64,000 nt of DNA from CAYYIS01 sp964470965 (GTDB lineage Bacteria; JAAXHH01; JABIQT01). The notes under the pieces are model-generated. The model was not told the DNA's origin. It was given only the letters and a program-made list of their open reading frames with translations, and ran no database searches. Shown one piece after another: positions 1-8,175 of the stretch (position 1 is its first letter; each line of letters opens with the position of its first letter). Made by a program: the position numbers and the translations under genes. The DNA lies in the NCBI GenBank assembly GCA_964470965.1, contig CAYYIS010000014.1, positions 35,566 to 99,565 on the forward strand, given 5' to 3'.

Positions 1-1
1 G

Positions 2-829
2 AATTACAGAAGGGATCCGTCGGCAAGACTCGTCAATCATCTACTGAAGACTGGAAAAATCGGCAATCCCTATCTTGCCTGGTGTCATGCGCTGGGAGGA
101 GGGAATACCATTTTCATTACCCCCTGGCGGCATCTCAAGGAAAAAGGCGGGCCGATACTGGACATGGGCGTTCATTACACCGACCTGATTCGATACCAGC
201 TTGGCGATGTGGCTGAAGTATATGGAGACGCCCGGCTAGTAGAACCGGTACGTTACAAGGCTAAAGCCATAGGCGATCAGTATGCCTTCTACCAACAGCG
301 TCATCGGGATATGGATGACGCGGTACCCGCTACCGCCGAGGACGTGTCGGTGGCTTTATTCAGAATGGAAAGCGGGGTCACCTTGAACTGGATCATGGGA
401 CGGGGGGGGACCGGGGGCACCGGAGGAGAGATGATCCTGGGCGATAAAGGTCGACTTGAAAGTTTCGGAACGCGGGGTGGTCAGGCTGTCATGCAGACGG
501 TAGGTGGAAAAACGCTGTCGCACCGGGAAATACTGAAAGAAACGGATGAGTTTGAACTTGAACCGCTCGCAGCCCATTTTTTCCCCAACCGCATCGCGGA
601 AGGCGAGGTAGATTGGCGTCTTATCGCGCTCGAATATCATGAGCTGGGTGAAGCGATTTTAAAAGGAAGAAAAGTGGAACTGGATGGCCTTGAAGGGATG
701 AAAGACGTCGCTGCGGTTTATGCTATTTTCGAATCCGCCGCTGCCGGCCGCGCGATTGCTATGGATGAGGTGGAGAACGCACGTGTTTATAACTATCAGC
801 AAGAAATTGATGATGCCCTGGGGATATAA
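2..829 (+). CDS. Gfo/Idh/MocA family oxidoreductase, 5'-truncated by window edge
   Basis: The reading frame is already open at base 2 and runs to TAA at 827-829, so only the C-terminal ~275 residues are present. The first in-frame ATG (164) lies inside the conserved fold and is not the real start. The visible part is the substrate/dimer domain: a segment starting NYRRDPSARL, a GGPILDMGVHYTDLIRY stretch with the Asp and His/Tyr typical of the active site, and the closing beta-sheet. The NAD(P)-binding Rossmann half lies outside the window. Such enzymes oxidise or reduce a hydroxyl or keto group of a sugar, cyclitol or sugar acid with NAD(P). The two following genes, a sugar isomerase and an aldo/keto reductase on the same strand, suggest one catabolic operon. 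The substrate cannot be told from the sequence. Confidence 0.9.
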   Translation, partial: NYRRDPSARLVNHLLKTGKIGNPYLAWCHALGGGNTIFITPWRHLKEKGGPILDMGVHYTDLIRYQLGDVAEVYGDARLVEPVRYKAKAIGDQYAFYQQRHRDMDDAVPATAEDVSVALFRMESGVTLNWIMGRGGTGGTGGEMILGDKGRLESFGTRGGQAVMQTVGGKTLSHREILKETDEFELEPLAAHFFPNRIAEGEVDWRLIALEYHELGEAILKGRKVELDGLEGMKDVAAVYAIFESAAAGRAIAMDEVENARVYNYQQEIDDALGI

Positions 830-972
830 CATCACGACAAAGACTTTTTGCAGGATCAAAGTCCTCTTCTTACAGGGGGATCTGTGGCCGTGTAGCGCTA
901 GGATTGTAGTCAATACACGGTAATTTCGGGATCATACCCGCGGAAACAGCTACGATTGCAGAAAGGTTTTTT

Positions 973-1815
973 ATGCTTATCGGATACACAACTTGGGGAA
1001 TGCCGGACCTTCCCTGTGACACCGCCTTAAAATCCTTATCGGATATGGGATTCGATGCGGTTGAATTAACTGTATTGCCTGGATACACCACTGCACTGGA
1101 GACTCTGGACCATGAGGGACGCCATAGGATAAAACAACTCTATACACGGCATGGGCTGAACATGCCGGCCATAGCGGCGCACAGGTCACTGATAGATGAA
1201 AACCCTGACCAACACGCTGTTAATATGAAGATTCTCACCGATGCGATTGATCTATGTCAAGAGTGGTCTGACGGTGAAGGACTCCCGGTCATGGATACCG
1301 TACTCGGCGGTTGTCCGGATGATTGGGATGAGAAGCACGAATTCATACTCGACCGTGTATGGGCGTTGGTTAAATATGCGAGGGAAAAAGACGTGGTGAT
1401 CGGTATGGAGGCACACGTGGGCGCTGCGTTGGACACGGCTGAGAAATCGGTACAGCTCGTTGAAGAAATTGATTCGCCCCACCTTAGGTTGAATTTCGAT
1501 ATCAGCCACTTCGATATATTGGGTATGTCCATACCGGATGCGGTTGCAATGATGGCGCCGTATGCAGCCCATACACATGTAAAAGACCAGCGGGGACGGT
1601 TGCCGGATTTTGAATTTCTGATCCCCGGCGAAGGGACATTTGACTTCACGGAATACGTTATTGAAATGCAAAAGGCCGGATACACAGGATCCATCACGGC
1701 AGAAGTAAGTAAAATGGTCCAGGACCGCCAAGACTATGATCCCATAGCCGCTGCGGAAATGTGCTACCGAACATTGGAACGGGCATTTCGGGAAGCGGGA
1801 ATTGAACGGCATTGA
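973..1815 (+). CDS. Sugar phosphate isomerase/epimerase family protein (AP endonuclease family 2 TIM barrel)
   Basis: A 280-residue protein of the xylose-isomerase-like TIM-barrel family, which isomerises or epimerises sugars, keto-sugars or inositol derivatives using one divalent metal. Likely metal ligands are E146 (GMEAHVG), D176 with H179 (NFDISHFD), H202 (THVKD) and E244 (TAEVS), which sit in the expected order on successive strands. The length is normal for the family. ATG 973 is preceded by AGAAAGG. The gene follows the oxidoreductase after 143 bases and precedes the aldo/keto reductase by 21, all on the same strand, so co-transcription is likely. The exact substrate is unknown; inosose, hydroxypyruvate-type and tagatose-type isomerases share this fold. 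Confidence 0.9.
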   Translation: MLIGYTTWGMPDLPCDTALKSLSDMGFDAVELTVLPGYTTALETLDHEGRHRIKQLYTRHGLNMPAIAAHRSLIDENPDQHAVNMKILTDAIDLCQEWSDGEGLPVMDTVLGGCPDDWDEKHEFILDRVWALVKYAREKDVVIGMEAHVGAALDTAEKSVQLVEEIDSPHLRLNFDISHFDILGMSIPDAVAMMAPYAAHTHVKDQRGRLPDFEFLIPGEGTFDFTEYVIEMQKAGYTGSITAEVSKMVQDRQDYDPIAAAEMCYRTLERAFREAGIERH

Positions 1816-1836
1816 CTCAATACAGAAGGATTTCAC

Positions 1837-2817
1837 ATGGATTACCGGTATCTCGGTAAAACGGGCATCAAAGTGTCGCCCATTTGTCTCGGCACCGCCT
1901 TTCGCGGACAAATGGATGAGAATGTCAGTATCCGTACCATCGAACGAGCGCTTGACCTCGGGATTAATTTCATAGATTCTGCTCTCTACGGCGGCGGGAA
2001 ATCGGAAACATTGGTCGGGAAGGCTTTAAAGGGAAAGCGGCAAAATGTAATCCTTACGACCAAGATTTATGGTACCATCGGAAACAGCCCTAACCATTCC
2101 GGACTGTCCCGCGTCAACCTTATACGTGGCGTGGAGGCCAGTCTGAAACGATTACAGACCGATTATATCGATGTGTATCTCTGCCATGCATTCGATGAGC
2201 ACACGGCTCTTGAAGAGACGATCAGTACACTGAATGACATCGTCAGGCAGGGAAAGGTGAGATATGTCGGATGCAGTAATTTTCCGGTATGGAAAGTGAT
2301 GGAATCGCTCTGGATCAGCGACCGTCGAAATCTGGAATCCTTCGTCTGTCTGCAATACCAGTACAATCTGCTGAACCGTACAGACCTGGAACCGGAACTT
2401 ATGCCGTTGTGCCGCCAGTTTGGACTCGGAATGATGGCCTACAGCCCCCTGGCTATCGGCCTTTTAACAGGCCGGTTCCGCCGAGGGCAGCCGCCTCCGC
2501 CGGGAACGCCTTGGAGCAAAGACCCTGTGCCAGGTCTGGCCAGAAGCACGTATCCCTTTGAACAAGCGATGACCGAGCAGGTGGATACCATCGTGCAGAC
2601 ATTGATTGATCTCGGTGAAAAATATGATAAGACCCCGGCGCAGGTAGCGGTAGCCTGGATCATAGATCATGATGAGATAACCGCACCGATTCTCGGCGCG
2701 GATATACCTGAACATGTAGAGGAAGTCGTCGGAGCGTCGGGATGGGTTCTGGAACCAGAAGACCGGGATGCTTTAGACCTTGTGTCTACGCCGGATTCCA
2801 GGCAAAAATATGCTTAG
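1837..2817 (+). CDS. Aldo/keto reductase
   Basis: A 326-residue NADPH-dependent (beta/alpha)8 aldo/keto reductase. The full catalytic tetrad is visible: D47 and Y51 in FIDSALYGGG, K76 in TTKIYG and H117 in YLCHAFDEHT. The later segments GKVRYVGCSNF and QYQYNLLNR match the cofactor-binding side of the barrel. It would reduce an aldehyde or ketone of a small sugar or metabolite in the cytoplasm. ATG 1837 follows AGAAGGA with good spacing. It is the last gene of the plus-strand cluster and converges on the minus-strand operon ending at 2839, with only 21 bases between. The subfamily resembles the YajO/potassium-channel-beta type rather than the short aldose-reductase type. The substrate is not predictable. 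Confidence 0.93.
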   Translation: MDYRYLGKTGIKVSPICLGTAFRGQMDENVSIRTIERALDLGINFIDSALYGGGKSETLVGKALKGKRQNVILTTKIYGTIGNSPNHSGLSRVNLIRGVEASLKRLQTDYIDVYLCHAFDEHTALEETISTLNDIVRQGKVRYVGCSNFPVWKVMESLWISDRRNLESFVCLQYQYNLLNRTDLEPELMPLCRQFGLGMMAYSPLAIGLLTGRFRRGQPPPPGTPWSKDPVPGLARSTYPFEQAMTEQVDTIVQTLIDLGEKYDKTPAQVAVAWIIDHDEITAPILGADIPEHVEEVVGASGWVLEPEDRDALDLVSTPDSRQKYA

Positions 2818-2838
2818 GCACATTGCTAAGCCAGGCAG

Positions 2839-3054
2839 TCAATCGTTTCGCGTTTTTCGTTTAGTCTCTATCTTTGTTTTGTCGAATTCATCACGTATAC
2901 GTTTGAATTTCCCGATAACCAGAACACACAGAACTACCAGAATTATACCCAGAAAAACCTGATAGAGTGGGTGTTCCCAGTTCAGGAGCACCGGCCACAG
3001 CGCTATTATGGCCAGGATGGTAAATATGGATTCTCCTATTTCTCGTTTGGTCAT
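2839..3054 (-). CDS. Small two-helix membrane protein, function unknown
   Basis: A 71-residue protein with two hydrophobic segments (about residues 10-25 and 32-49) and a strongly charged C-terminal tail rich in Lys, Arg, Asp and Glu, so probably a hairpin membrane protein with a cytoplasmic tail. The ATG is preceded by a GAGGCAGG ribosome-binding sequence. It lies 30 bases downstream of the ThuA-Gfo/Idh fusion and looks like the last gene of the seven-gene minus-strand operon. I do not recognise a family. Operon position, RBS and composition argue that it is a real gene. Confidence 0.7.
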   Translation of the reverse strand: MTKREIGESIFTILAIIALWPVLLNWEHPLYQVFLGIILVVLCVLVIGKFKRIRDEFDKTKIETKRKTRND

Positions 3055-3084
3055 ACCTGCCTCACCATATGCTTCATCTTCTGA

Positions 3085-4749
3085 TTAATATCCCAGTTCA
3101 ATCTCCACAAGCCGATTTTCACGTGACGCGATTTCACACCCTTCAATGCACTGGATCGGCCCTTTCGCCCATTCTGCGGTGATGATCAGCGGAAGATCCG
3201 AAAGCAGATGGTCGGCCACGTTTTTATAGTAACCCGCCCACAGGTGTCCCCTTTCGTAAGCCGGAACCTGGGACGTAACCCGCCGTCCCGAATCCCCGGG
3301 AACCGTTACGACAGCGGCACCGTCCCAATTTTCCATGACGACGGAACCCTCGGTTCCCTGAATGGTCCACAAAGGCCGCGGGGAAGCGTGAATATTCGAT
3401 GCTATCAGCTGGGCTTCCAGCCCCGTGTCAAACTTAACGTATGCGCGGCAGAAATCTTCGTTGGAACTGTTGTACCAGACTTTTTTGAGGAAATTCCCAT
3501 ACACAGTCGCTTTCTTGTTGATTCTGTTTCCGCCCTCGTCCTCCTGAGGCACCAGTGTCAGAATTTTTTCAAACTGGTGTGCACCCATATCGTATAGGGC
3601 GCCTCCGGATATCTCCTTTTGAGAACGCCACGCATGACCTGGCGCGCCGTAGCCGACCATGTTACATTCTATAGAATACAACTCCCCTATTGATCCGGCG
3701 TCTATGATTTCCCGCAACGAGAGGATATCCGGATCCCAGTGGCGGTTGTGATATACGGAGAGCATCACTCCCTTTTCTTGTGCGAGAGCGATGAGGTCGT
3801 CCGCGTCCGCAACACGGACCGTAAACGGCTTTTCCGTGATGACATTGAGACCCGCTTCCAGGAACGGACGGGCGACTTCGGCATGTAACACGTGCGGGAC
3901 GATTACGATAGCAAGGTCGATCAGGCCGCTTTTGATGAGTTCATTCGTGTCCTCGAAGGTGGCGATATGGTCTCCCTGTTCTTCTCTGGCTGCTTCGAGG
4001 CGGGCCGGATCCCTGTCACATACTGCCGTAAGCTCGAAGCCATACGTTCTGGCTATCTGCTCGCTGTGGTGTTTGCCCATGTTGAACAGGGGGCCATAAC
4101 CGACGATTCCGAATCTGATGGCGTTGCGGTCTTTCAAGCCACAGACATAGCGGAGACCTTTGATGAGCAGATCCTGGAAGGCCGGATTCTGAAATGTACG
4201 GTGGTCATGTCCGAGGGCGGTATAGAAAACCTTGCCCTCTCCGTAATCCCGGACATATCCCAGCGGTTTTTCTTCAAATCGCCATAACCCTTTCTGAAAC
4301 CACCGTAGGGGTGCGTCCGTGTGGATTTTCATGTTGTAGCATTCGTCTACCACCCGGAATTGGGGCTCAAGGCGGGGCAAGATATCGTCGACATCATCGG
4401 CTGAATAAACATCGAACGTGCCCAGGGGGTCGTGGCCGAGAAACTCGGTCCCGATCATTTCCGTATATGCTTCATGCTGGGTCAGAAAAGCGTTCGCCCC
4501 GTGGACGCCGAGAACGCCCCCGCCATTGACGGCGAATGAGGTGATGCCATGCTCCTGTTCGGGGGTCATATCGCCACCGAGAATGTAAAGCGCTACCGCA
4601 TCGTATGCGTCCAGGTTGCACAGACTGTTACGATCGCTCGTAACTTCAACCGTGAACTGACCGGACGTTTTCGTTATTGACTGGAACATACCGGCAAAAT
4701 CACCGTAAGGGGGGTCCGCGTGGTTGATCAATAACAGGACGTTTTTCAT
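3085..4749 (-). CDS. ThuA-like domain fused to Gfo/Idh/MocA oxidoreductase
   Basis: A 554-residue two-domain protein. Residues 1 to about 205 form a ThuA-like (class I glutamine amidotransferase-like, trehalose-utilisation) domain with YILGGD near 55-60, GVHGAN at 81-86 and the terminal FYTALGHD motif near 175-182. Residues from about 210 form a complete NAD(P)-dependent sugar oxidoreductase: GIVGYG at 214-219 is the dinucleotide loop and EKP at 306-308 carries the catalytic Lys. ThuA proteins have been linked to trehalose and keto-sugar turnover, often with separate dehydrogenases; here the two are one polypeptide. The gene overlaps the upstream DUF1189-like gene by four bases (ATGA), so translation is probably coupled. 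No frameshift is needed to read through the junction. Substrate unknown, most likely a keto-sugar or disaccharide. Confidence 0.92.
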   Translation of the reverse strand: MKNVLLLINHADPPYGDFAGMFQSITKTSGQFTVEVTSDRNSLCNLDAYDAVALYILGGDMTPEQEHGITSFAVNGGGVLGVHGANAFLTQHEAYTEMIGTEFLGHDPLGTFDVYSADDVDDILPRLEPQFRVVDECYNMKIHTDAPLRWFQKGLWRFEEKPLGYVRDYGEGKVFYTALGHDHRTFQNPAFQDLLIKGLRYVCGLKDRNAIRFGIVGYGPLFNMGKHHSEQIARTYGFELTAVCDRDPARLEAAREEQGDHIATFEDTNELIKSGLIDLAIVIVPHVLHAEVARPFLEAGLNVITEKPFTVRVADADDLIALAQEKGVMLSVYHNRHWDPDILSLREIIDAGSIGELYSIECNMVGYGAPGHAWRSQKEISGGALYDMGAHQFEKILTLVPQEDEGGNRINKKATVYGNFLKKVWYNSSNEDFCRAYVKFDTGLEAQLIASNIHASPRPLWTIQGTEGSVVMENWDGAAVVTVPGDSGRRVTSQVPAYERGHLWAGYYKNVADHLLSDLPLIITAEWAKGPIQCIEGCEIASRENRLVEIELGY

Positions 4750-5573
4750 CGGGACTCCTCTTCGTTTGACTTGACCTGTTTTTCGAGCTCCGCGACAGCA
4801 TATATTCTAATCGCGAAAAAGAGGTATCCAATCGAAAGGAGCAAACAGACCAACAGCCAGTAAAAATACGGTATCGGAAGTGCGCCATCCATGAGGATGT
4901 TCAGCGTATCGATCGCGACCGCCGGCGTGATGCTGACGGCGGAAAGCCGCAGCAGGGTTTCGTACGATATTTCAGTATTAACGTATTGGGCAAAGAACGT
5001 ACCGATGTAGGCATAAACACAGACCTGAACAATCCGGTATATGAAGGACACTATCACCGCGAATGGAAATAGAACAAACGGCAACACTGCTTTTAAGAAG
5101 TCGAACAACTGGTACAAAACATCTTCATTGAAGACGACGGTTTCATCGACGTCCTGAAATACCGGAGCCTCCTGTATCTCACCGGTTTCCAGTCGAAAGA
5201 GCAACCGGTCCTCCAACAGGAGAAACTGTGCCTCGACACCTTCCAGCGAGGTATATTTACCGGTCACATCGATAATGATAAACGGCTTTCCGGTACTCGG
5301 TTCATCGATAATGAATGGTTTGCTTGGGGTGGTCGATAGTTTACCATCTTCAATTGTAATTTCAGGCGCCTGCTCTATAATCCCGGGCAGGTTCTTGTCC
5401 ACCCAGTCGTCAAACTGATTGGAGATCATGATGACAACCGGTATCCAGGTAATGGTCAGCAGTAAAAACAGATACCTAAACCCCGGTCCACGCCAGTTGC
5501 ATCCCACGTCTTCATAGATCTCACCCGCGTAGTAGGACATCCAGAGCGGATGCAGATTGCTGTATTGCCGCAT
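4746..5573 (-). CDS. DUF1189-like polytopic membrane protein
   Basis: A 275-residue integral membrane protein. One helix lies at about residues 32-50, followed by a ~110-residue soluble, probably extracytoplasmic loop containing PSKPFIIDEP and GKPFIIIDVTG, then about four more helices from residue ~165 to 262 and a charged tail. This layout, with the central beta-rich loop repeating the phrase kPfiI, matches the poorly characterised DUF1189 family. It sits between the phosphodiesterase gene (9-base gap) and the ThuA fusion (4-base overlap), so it belongs to the operon. Function is unknown; a role in envelope sensing or transport is only a guess. Membrane location is firm, the family name moderate. 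Confidence 0.75.
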   Translation of the reverse strand: MRQYSNLHPLWMSYYAGEIYEDVGCNWRGPGFRYLFLLLTITWIPVVIMISNQFDDWVDKNLPGIIEQAPEITIEDGKLSTTPSKPFIIDEPSTGKPFIIIDVTGKYTSLEGVEAQFLLLEDRLLFRLETGEIQEAPVFQDVDETVVFNEDVLYQLFDFLKAVLPFVLFPFAVIVSFIYRIVQVCVYAYIGTFFAQYVNTEISYETLLRLSAVSITPAVAIDTLNILMDGALPIPYFYWLLVCLLLSIGYLFFAIRIYAVAELEKQVKSNEEESR

Positions 5574-5582
5574 AGTTGTACC

Positions 5583-6353
5583 TTATATTATTGGTTCACC
5601 GATCCAATCATCCGGCGCTTGTATTCCCAGATGTTGCGTTACTGTCGGCGCTATATCTGTTATGTGTACCTGTTTTTCCAGTGTAAATCCTTCAGGAATA
5701 CCTGGTCCGGCGATCACAAGAGGGGTTGTCATATCCTCGTCACAATCTGTCCCGTGGGATTGACCATGTCCCCCATGGTCACTAGTCAGAATCACGAGGC
5801 AGTCGTCCCCTGCGGCATCCAGCACCGTACCGATACACCCGTCGGCGTTGGCGATGCCTTCGATGTATGGTTCAGACATCCAGCCATGATTATGGCCGGC
5901 GATATCAGTGTATCCCAGGTAGACGAATGCGAACGTGGTATCGTGATCCACAAGCCAGTGGGCGGCCAGGTTCGCCAGCTCCCTATCACCGTCGGCCGCA
6001 TCACAGTTTTTCATGAAGAATGAGCCGTTCAGTAAACCAGGCGGCGAAAGGTCTCTTAACTGCTCCCAATTGAAAAATGCGGCGGTCGTATATCCCGCCT
6101 GATGTATCACGTCGATCAGGCCCGGTATCGGACGCACCGGAGGCGTCCATGTGTTGGTGTTAATACCGTGCCGCTCCGGTCTGCATCCTAGAAACAGAGA
6201 GGTATGGCATGGCAATGTAGAGGACGGCATCACAGTTCGTGCGGACAGGGTGTGGGCACCCCGGGCTATTAATCCATCGATTACCGGCGTATCCGCCTCT
6301 GTCATGCCATCCGGCCGCATGCCATCGACCGAAAACAGGATAATTCTGTTCAT
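5583..6353 (-). CDS. Type I phosphodiesterase/nucleotide pyrophosphatase (alkaline phosphatase superfamily)
   Basis: A compact 256-residue member of the alkaline phosphatase superfamily, NPP type. Two-metal ligands are recognisable: D10 (FSVDGMRPD), D150 and H154 (YTDIAGHNHG), D192 and H193 (TSDHGGHG) and H200. T46 in MPSSTLPCHTSL is at the nucleophile position, which makes it a phosphodiesterase/phosphomonoesterase rather than a formylglycine sulfatase. It is shorter than most NPPs (about 400 residues) and lacks an N-terminal signal peptide, so it is probably cytoplasmic. Flanking gaps of 9-10 bases place it in the seven-gene operon. It could act on phosphorylated sugars or on a nucleotide-sugar. 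Substrate unknown. Confidence 0.9.
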   Translation of the reverse strand: MNRIILFSVDGMRPDGMTEADTPVIDGLIARGAHTLSARTVMPSSTLPCHTSLFLGCRPERHGINTNTWTPPVRPIPGLIDVIHQAGYTTAAFFNWEQLRDLSPPGLLNGSFFMKNCDAADGDRELANLAAHWLVDHDTTFAFVYLGYTDIAGHNHGWMSEPYIEGIANADGCIGTVLDAAGDDCLVILTSDHGGHGQSHGTDCDEDMTTPLVIAGPGIPEGFTLEKQVHITDIAPTVTQHLGIQAPDDWIGEPII

Positions 6354-6363
6354 TATGATTTCC

Positions 6364-7491
6364 TTAAACTGAATACGCTACTGAGCCGTCTTCCCTTAGC
6401 AGCGTCTGTGATTGATTCATTGGTTTATATGGTGTTTCTTTGATAAGATCTTCATCCAGTTCCACGCCTAGGCCGGGCGCATCGATCAGCGGTATATAGC
6501 CCCCTTCCCGTTTCATCACAGTTTTGTAAACCGCAAAGCCCGGACTTTCGTCGCCCTTGCTGTATTCCTGGGTAATGAAATTCGGTATGCTGGCATCGAG
6601 GTGAATTGATGCCGCGGTGATGAGGGGTCCAAGGAAGTTGTGGGTTACGACTGCGCAATGATACGCCTCGGCGATGGCAGCGATCTTCTTGCACTGGGAG
6701 ATTCCGCCGGCCAGCGCAACATCCGGACGCACATATTGTGGTCCACCGTGAACCAGAAGTTCTTTAAACTCCCATATGGTTGTGAGGCGCTCCCCGTTTC
6801 CTACGGGTACACGAACCTTCTGCGCCACTTCGCCCTGTGCCATGATGCTATCGATCTGAATCGGGTCCTCGTAGAAGTACAGATCAAATTCCTCCAAAGC
6901 ATCGGCCAGAGTCTGCGCAGTCAGGGGTGTCAATTTTCGGTGAACCTCTATAATAAGATCCAGATCGGGTCCGCCGCCCTCTCTTGCGGCAGCGGTGATT
7001 TCCCTAGCAGTCTTCACCAGCCGCGCCACTGCCATGTCCTGGTATCCGCCAACCAGGGGATCGAACTTTAACGCCGTGAACCCCTCGCCTACCGCGTCTT
7101 TGGCAGCCTGGTACATCGTCTCCGGTGTACTGCCGCCTCCAAGCAGGTGCAGTCGTATCTTATCACGGCACTTACCACCGAGAAGTTCCCACACCGGAAC
7201 TTCGAAATGCTTACCTTTTATATCCCACAGAGCGATGTCGACCGCGCTGATGGCACCGGACAGGGCTGTACCCCTGAACGGCGACATGCGGTACAGGTAC
7301 TGCCAGTGGTGCTCAATACGAAACGGATCCTTTCCTACAAGGTATCCGGAAAATCGTTGTACGATCTGTTCCACTGCTTCAGGATAACCCCAGCATGCAG
7401 TCTGTCCGATGCCTGATATGCCCGCATCGGTGTGTATCCGAACAACAAGGCCGTTACCCATCAGTATGGTTTCAATAGACTCGATTTTCAT
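6364..7491 (-). CDS. Enolase-superfamily sugar acid dehydratase (galactonate/mannonate dehydratase-like)
   Basis: A 375-residue mandelate racemase/muconate lactonizing enzyme family protein. I place the start at ATG 7491 (MKIESIETIL), preceded by GAAAGGA; a longer frame upstream has no family-like sequence. The barrel residues are those of the dehydratase branch: K142 region (LKFDP), E182 with H184 (IEVH), E208 (YEDP), E234 (GNGERL), D257 (RPDVALAGG) and H284 (THN). The His in the IEVH strand and the THN motif resemble D-galactonate and D-mannonate dehydratases, which abstract a proton alpha to the carboxylate and expel water to give a 2-keto-3-deoxy sugar acid. It lies 11 bases from the phosphatase gene and 10 from the phosphodiesterase gene in the same operon. 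Confidence 0.92.
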   Translation of the reverse strand: MKIESIETILMGNGLVVRIHTDAGISGIGQTACWGYPEAVEQIVQRFSGYLVGKDPFRIEHHWQYLYRMSPFRGTALSGAISAVDIALWDIKGKHFEVPVWELLGGKCRDKIRLHLLGGGSTPETMYQAAKDAVGEGFTALKFDPLVGGYQDMAVARLVKTAREITAAAREGGGPDLDLIIEVHRKLTPLTAQTLADALEEFDLYFYEDPIQIDSIMAQGEVAQKVRVPVGNGERLTTIWEFKELLVHGGPQYVRPDVALAGGISQCKKIAAIAEAYHCAVVTHNFLGPLITAASIHLDASIPNFITQEYSKGDESPGFAVYKTVMKREGGYIPLIDAPGLGVELDEDLIKETPYKPMNQSQTLLREDGSVAYSV

Positions 7492-7502
7492 GAATGATCC
7501 TT

Positions 7503-8171
7503 TCAGGAAGGGGCCTTGGCAATCATCTCTTTTATAGGTCCTTTTATGTCGTTCAACGAGTTGAGAAGCACATCTGCGATCCCGTATCTTCTGTCGCACC
7601 TGGCCGTGGCCTCCGGCACAGCGATACATTTCATTTTGGCCGCTTTGGCCGAGACGACTCCGTTGATCGAGTCCTCAATGGCGAGGCAGGATTCCGGTGT
7701 GACACCGAGTTTATGCGCGGTGGAAATATAGACACCGGGATGTGGTTTGCCATACGGTTCTTCCTGTGCGGAATATATGAGTTCGAACCTATCCCTGAGG
7801 CCAAACTTATCGATCACCGCATCGATGATCCTGTAGGAAGAAGAAGATGCCAGCGCCAGCTTTACCGGTAGGGAGTGGCTGATATCGAGTGCGAACATAA
7901 CCCCGTCTATCAGCTCGCCACGTTCGTGAATCCGTTCAATCAGGCCATCGACGATGAATTCAGCGACTTTTGCTTTTGAAGGGTGTTGCCACGGGTGCCT
8001 TCCGTGCCAGTATTCAACCACTTCGTCGATCCGAATGCCCTGTGTTTCGATGCATTGGGCCTTTGTCAGGGGGACGCCGACCCGGTGAAACACCTCGATT
8101 TCCGATTCATGCCAGAGAGGCTCGGAATCGATTATGACGCCGTCCATGTCGAATATTATGGTTGAGAGCAT
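7503..8171 (-). CDS. hxpB: HAD-family sugar phosphatase (HxpB/YniC-like)
   Basis: A 222-residue haloacid dehalogenase hydrolase of the beta-phosphoglucomutase/hexitol phosphatase group. Motif I is FDMDGVIIDSEPLW with nucleophile D8 and acid/base D10; motif II Ser is near 110 (LASSSS); motif III Lys is K142 (GKPHPGVY); motif IV is E166-D167 (AIEDSINGV). The N-terminal stretch is very like E. coli YniC/HxpB, which dephosphorylates hexitol phosphates and 2-deoxyglucose-6-phosphate. It would dephosphorylate a sugar or polyol phosphate in the cytoplasm. It lies 4 bases downstream of one enolase-superfamily gene and 11 bases upstream of another. The symbol reflects similarity, not proven substrate. 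Confidence 0.9.
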   Translation of the reverse strand: MLSTIIFDMDGVIIDSEPLWHESEIEVFHRVGVPLTKAQCIETQGIRIDEVVEYWHGRHPWQHPSKAKVAEFIVDGLIERIHERGELIDGVMFALDISHSLPVKLALASSSSYRIIDAVIDKFGLRDRFELIYSAQEEPYGKPHPGVYISTAHKLGVTPESCLAIEDSINGVVSAKAAKMKCIAVPEATARCDRRYGIADVLLNSLNDIKGPIKEMIAKAPS

Positions 8172-8175
8172 AGAT

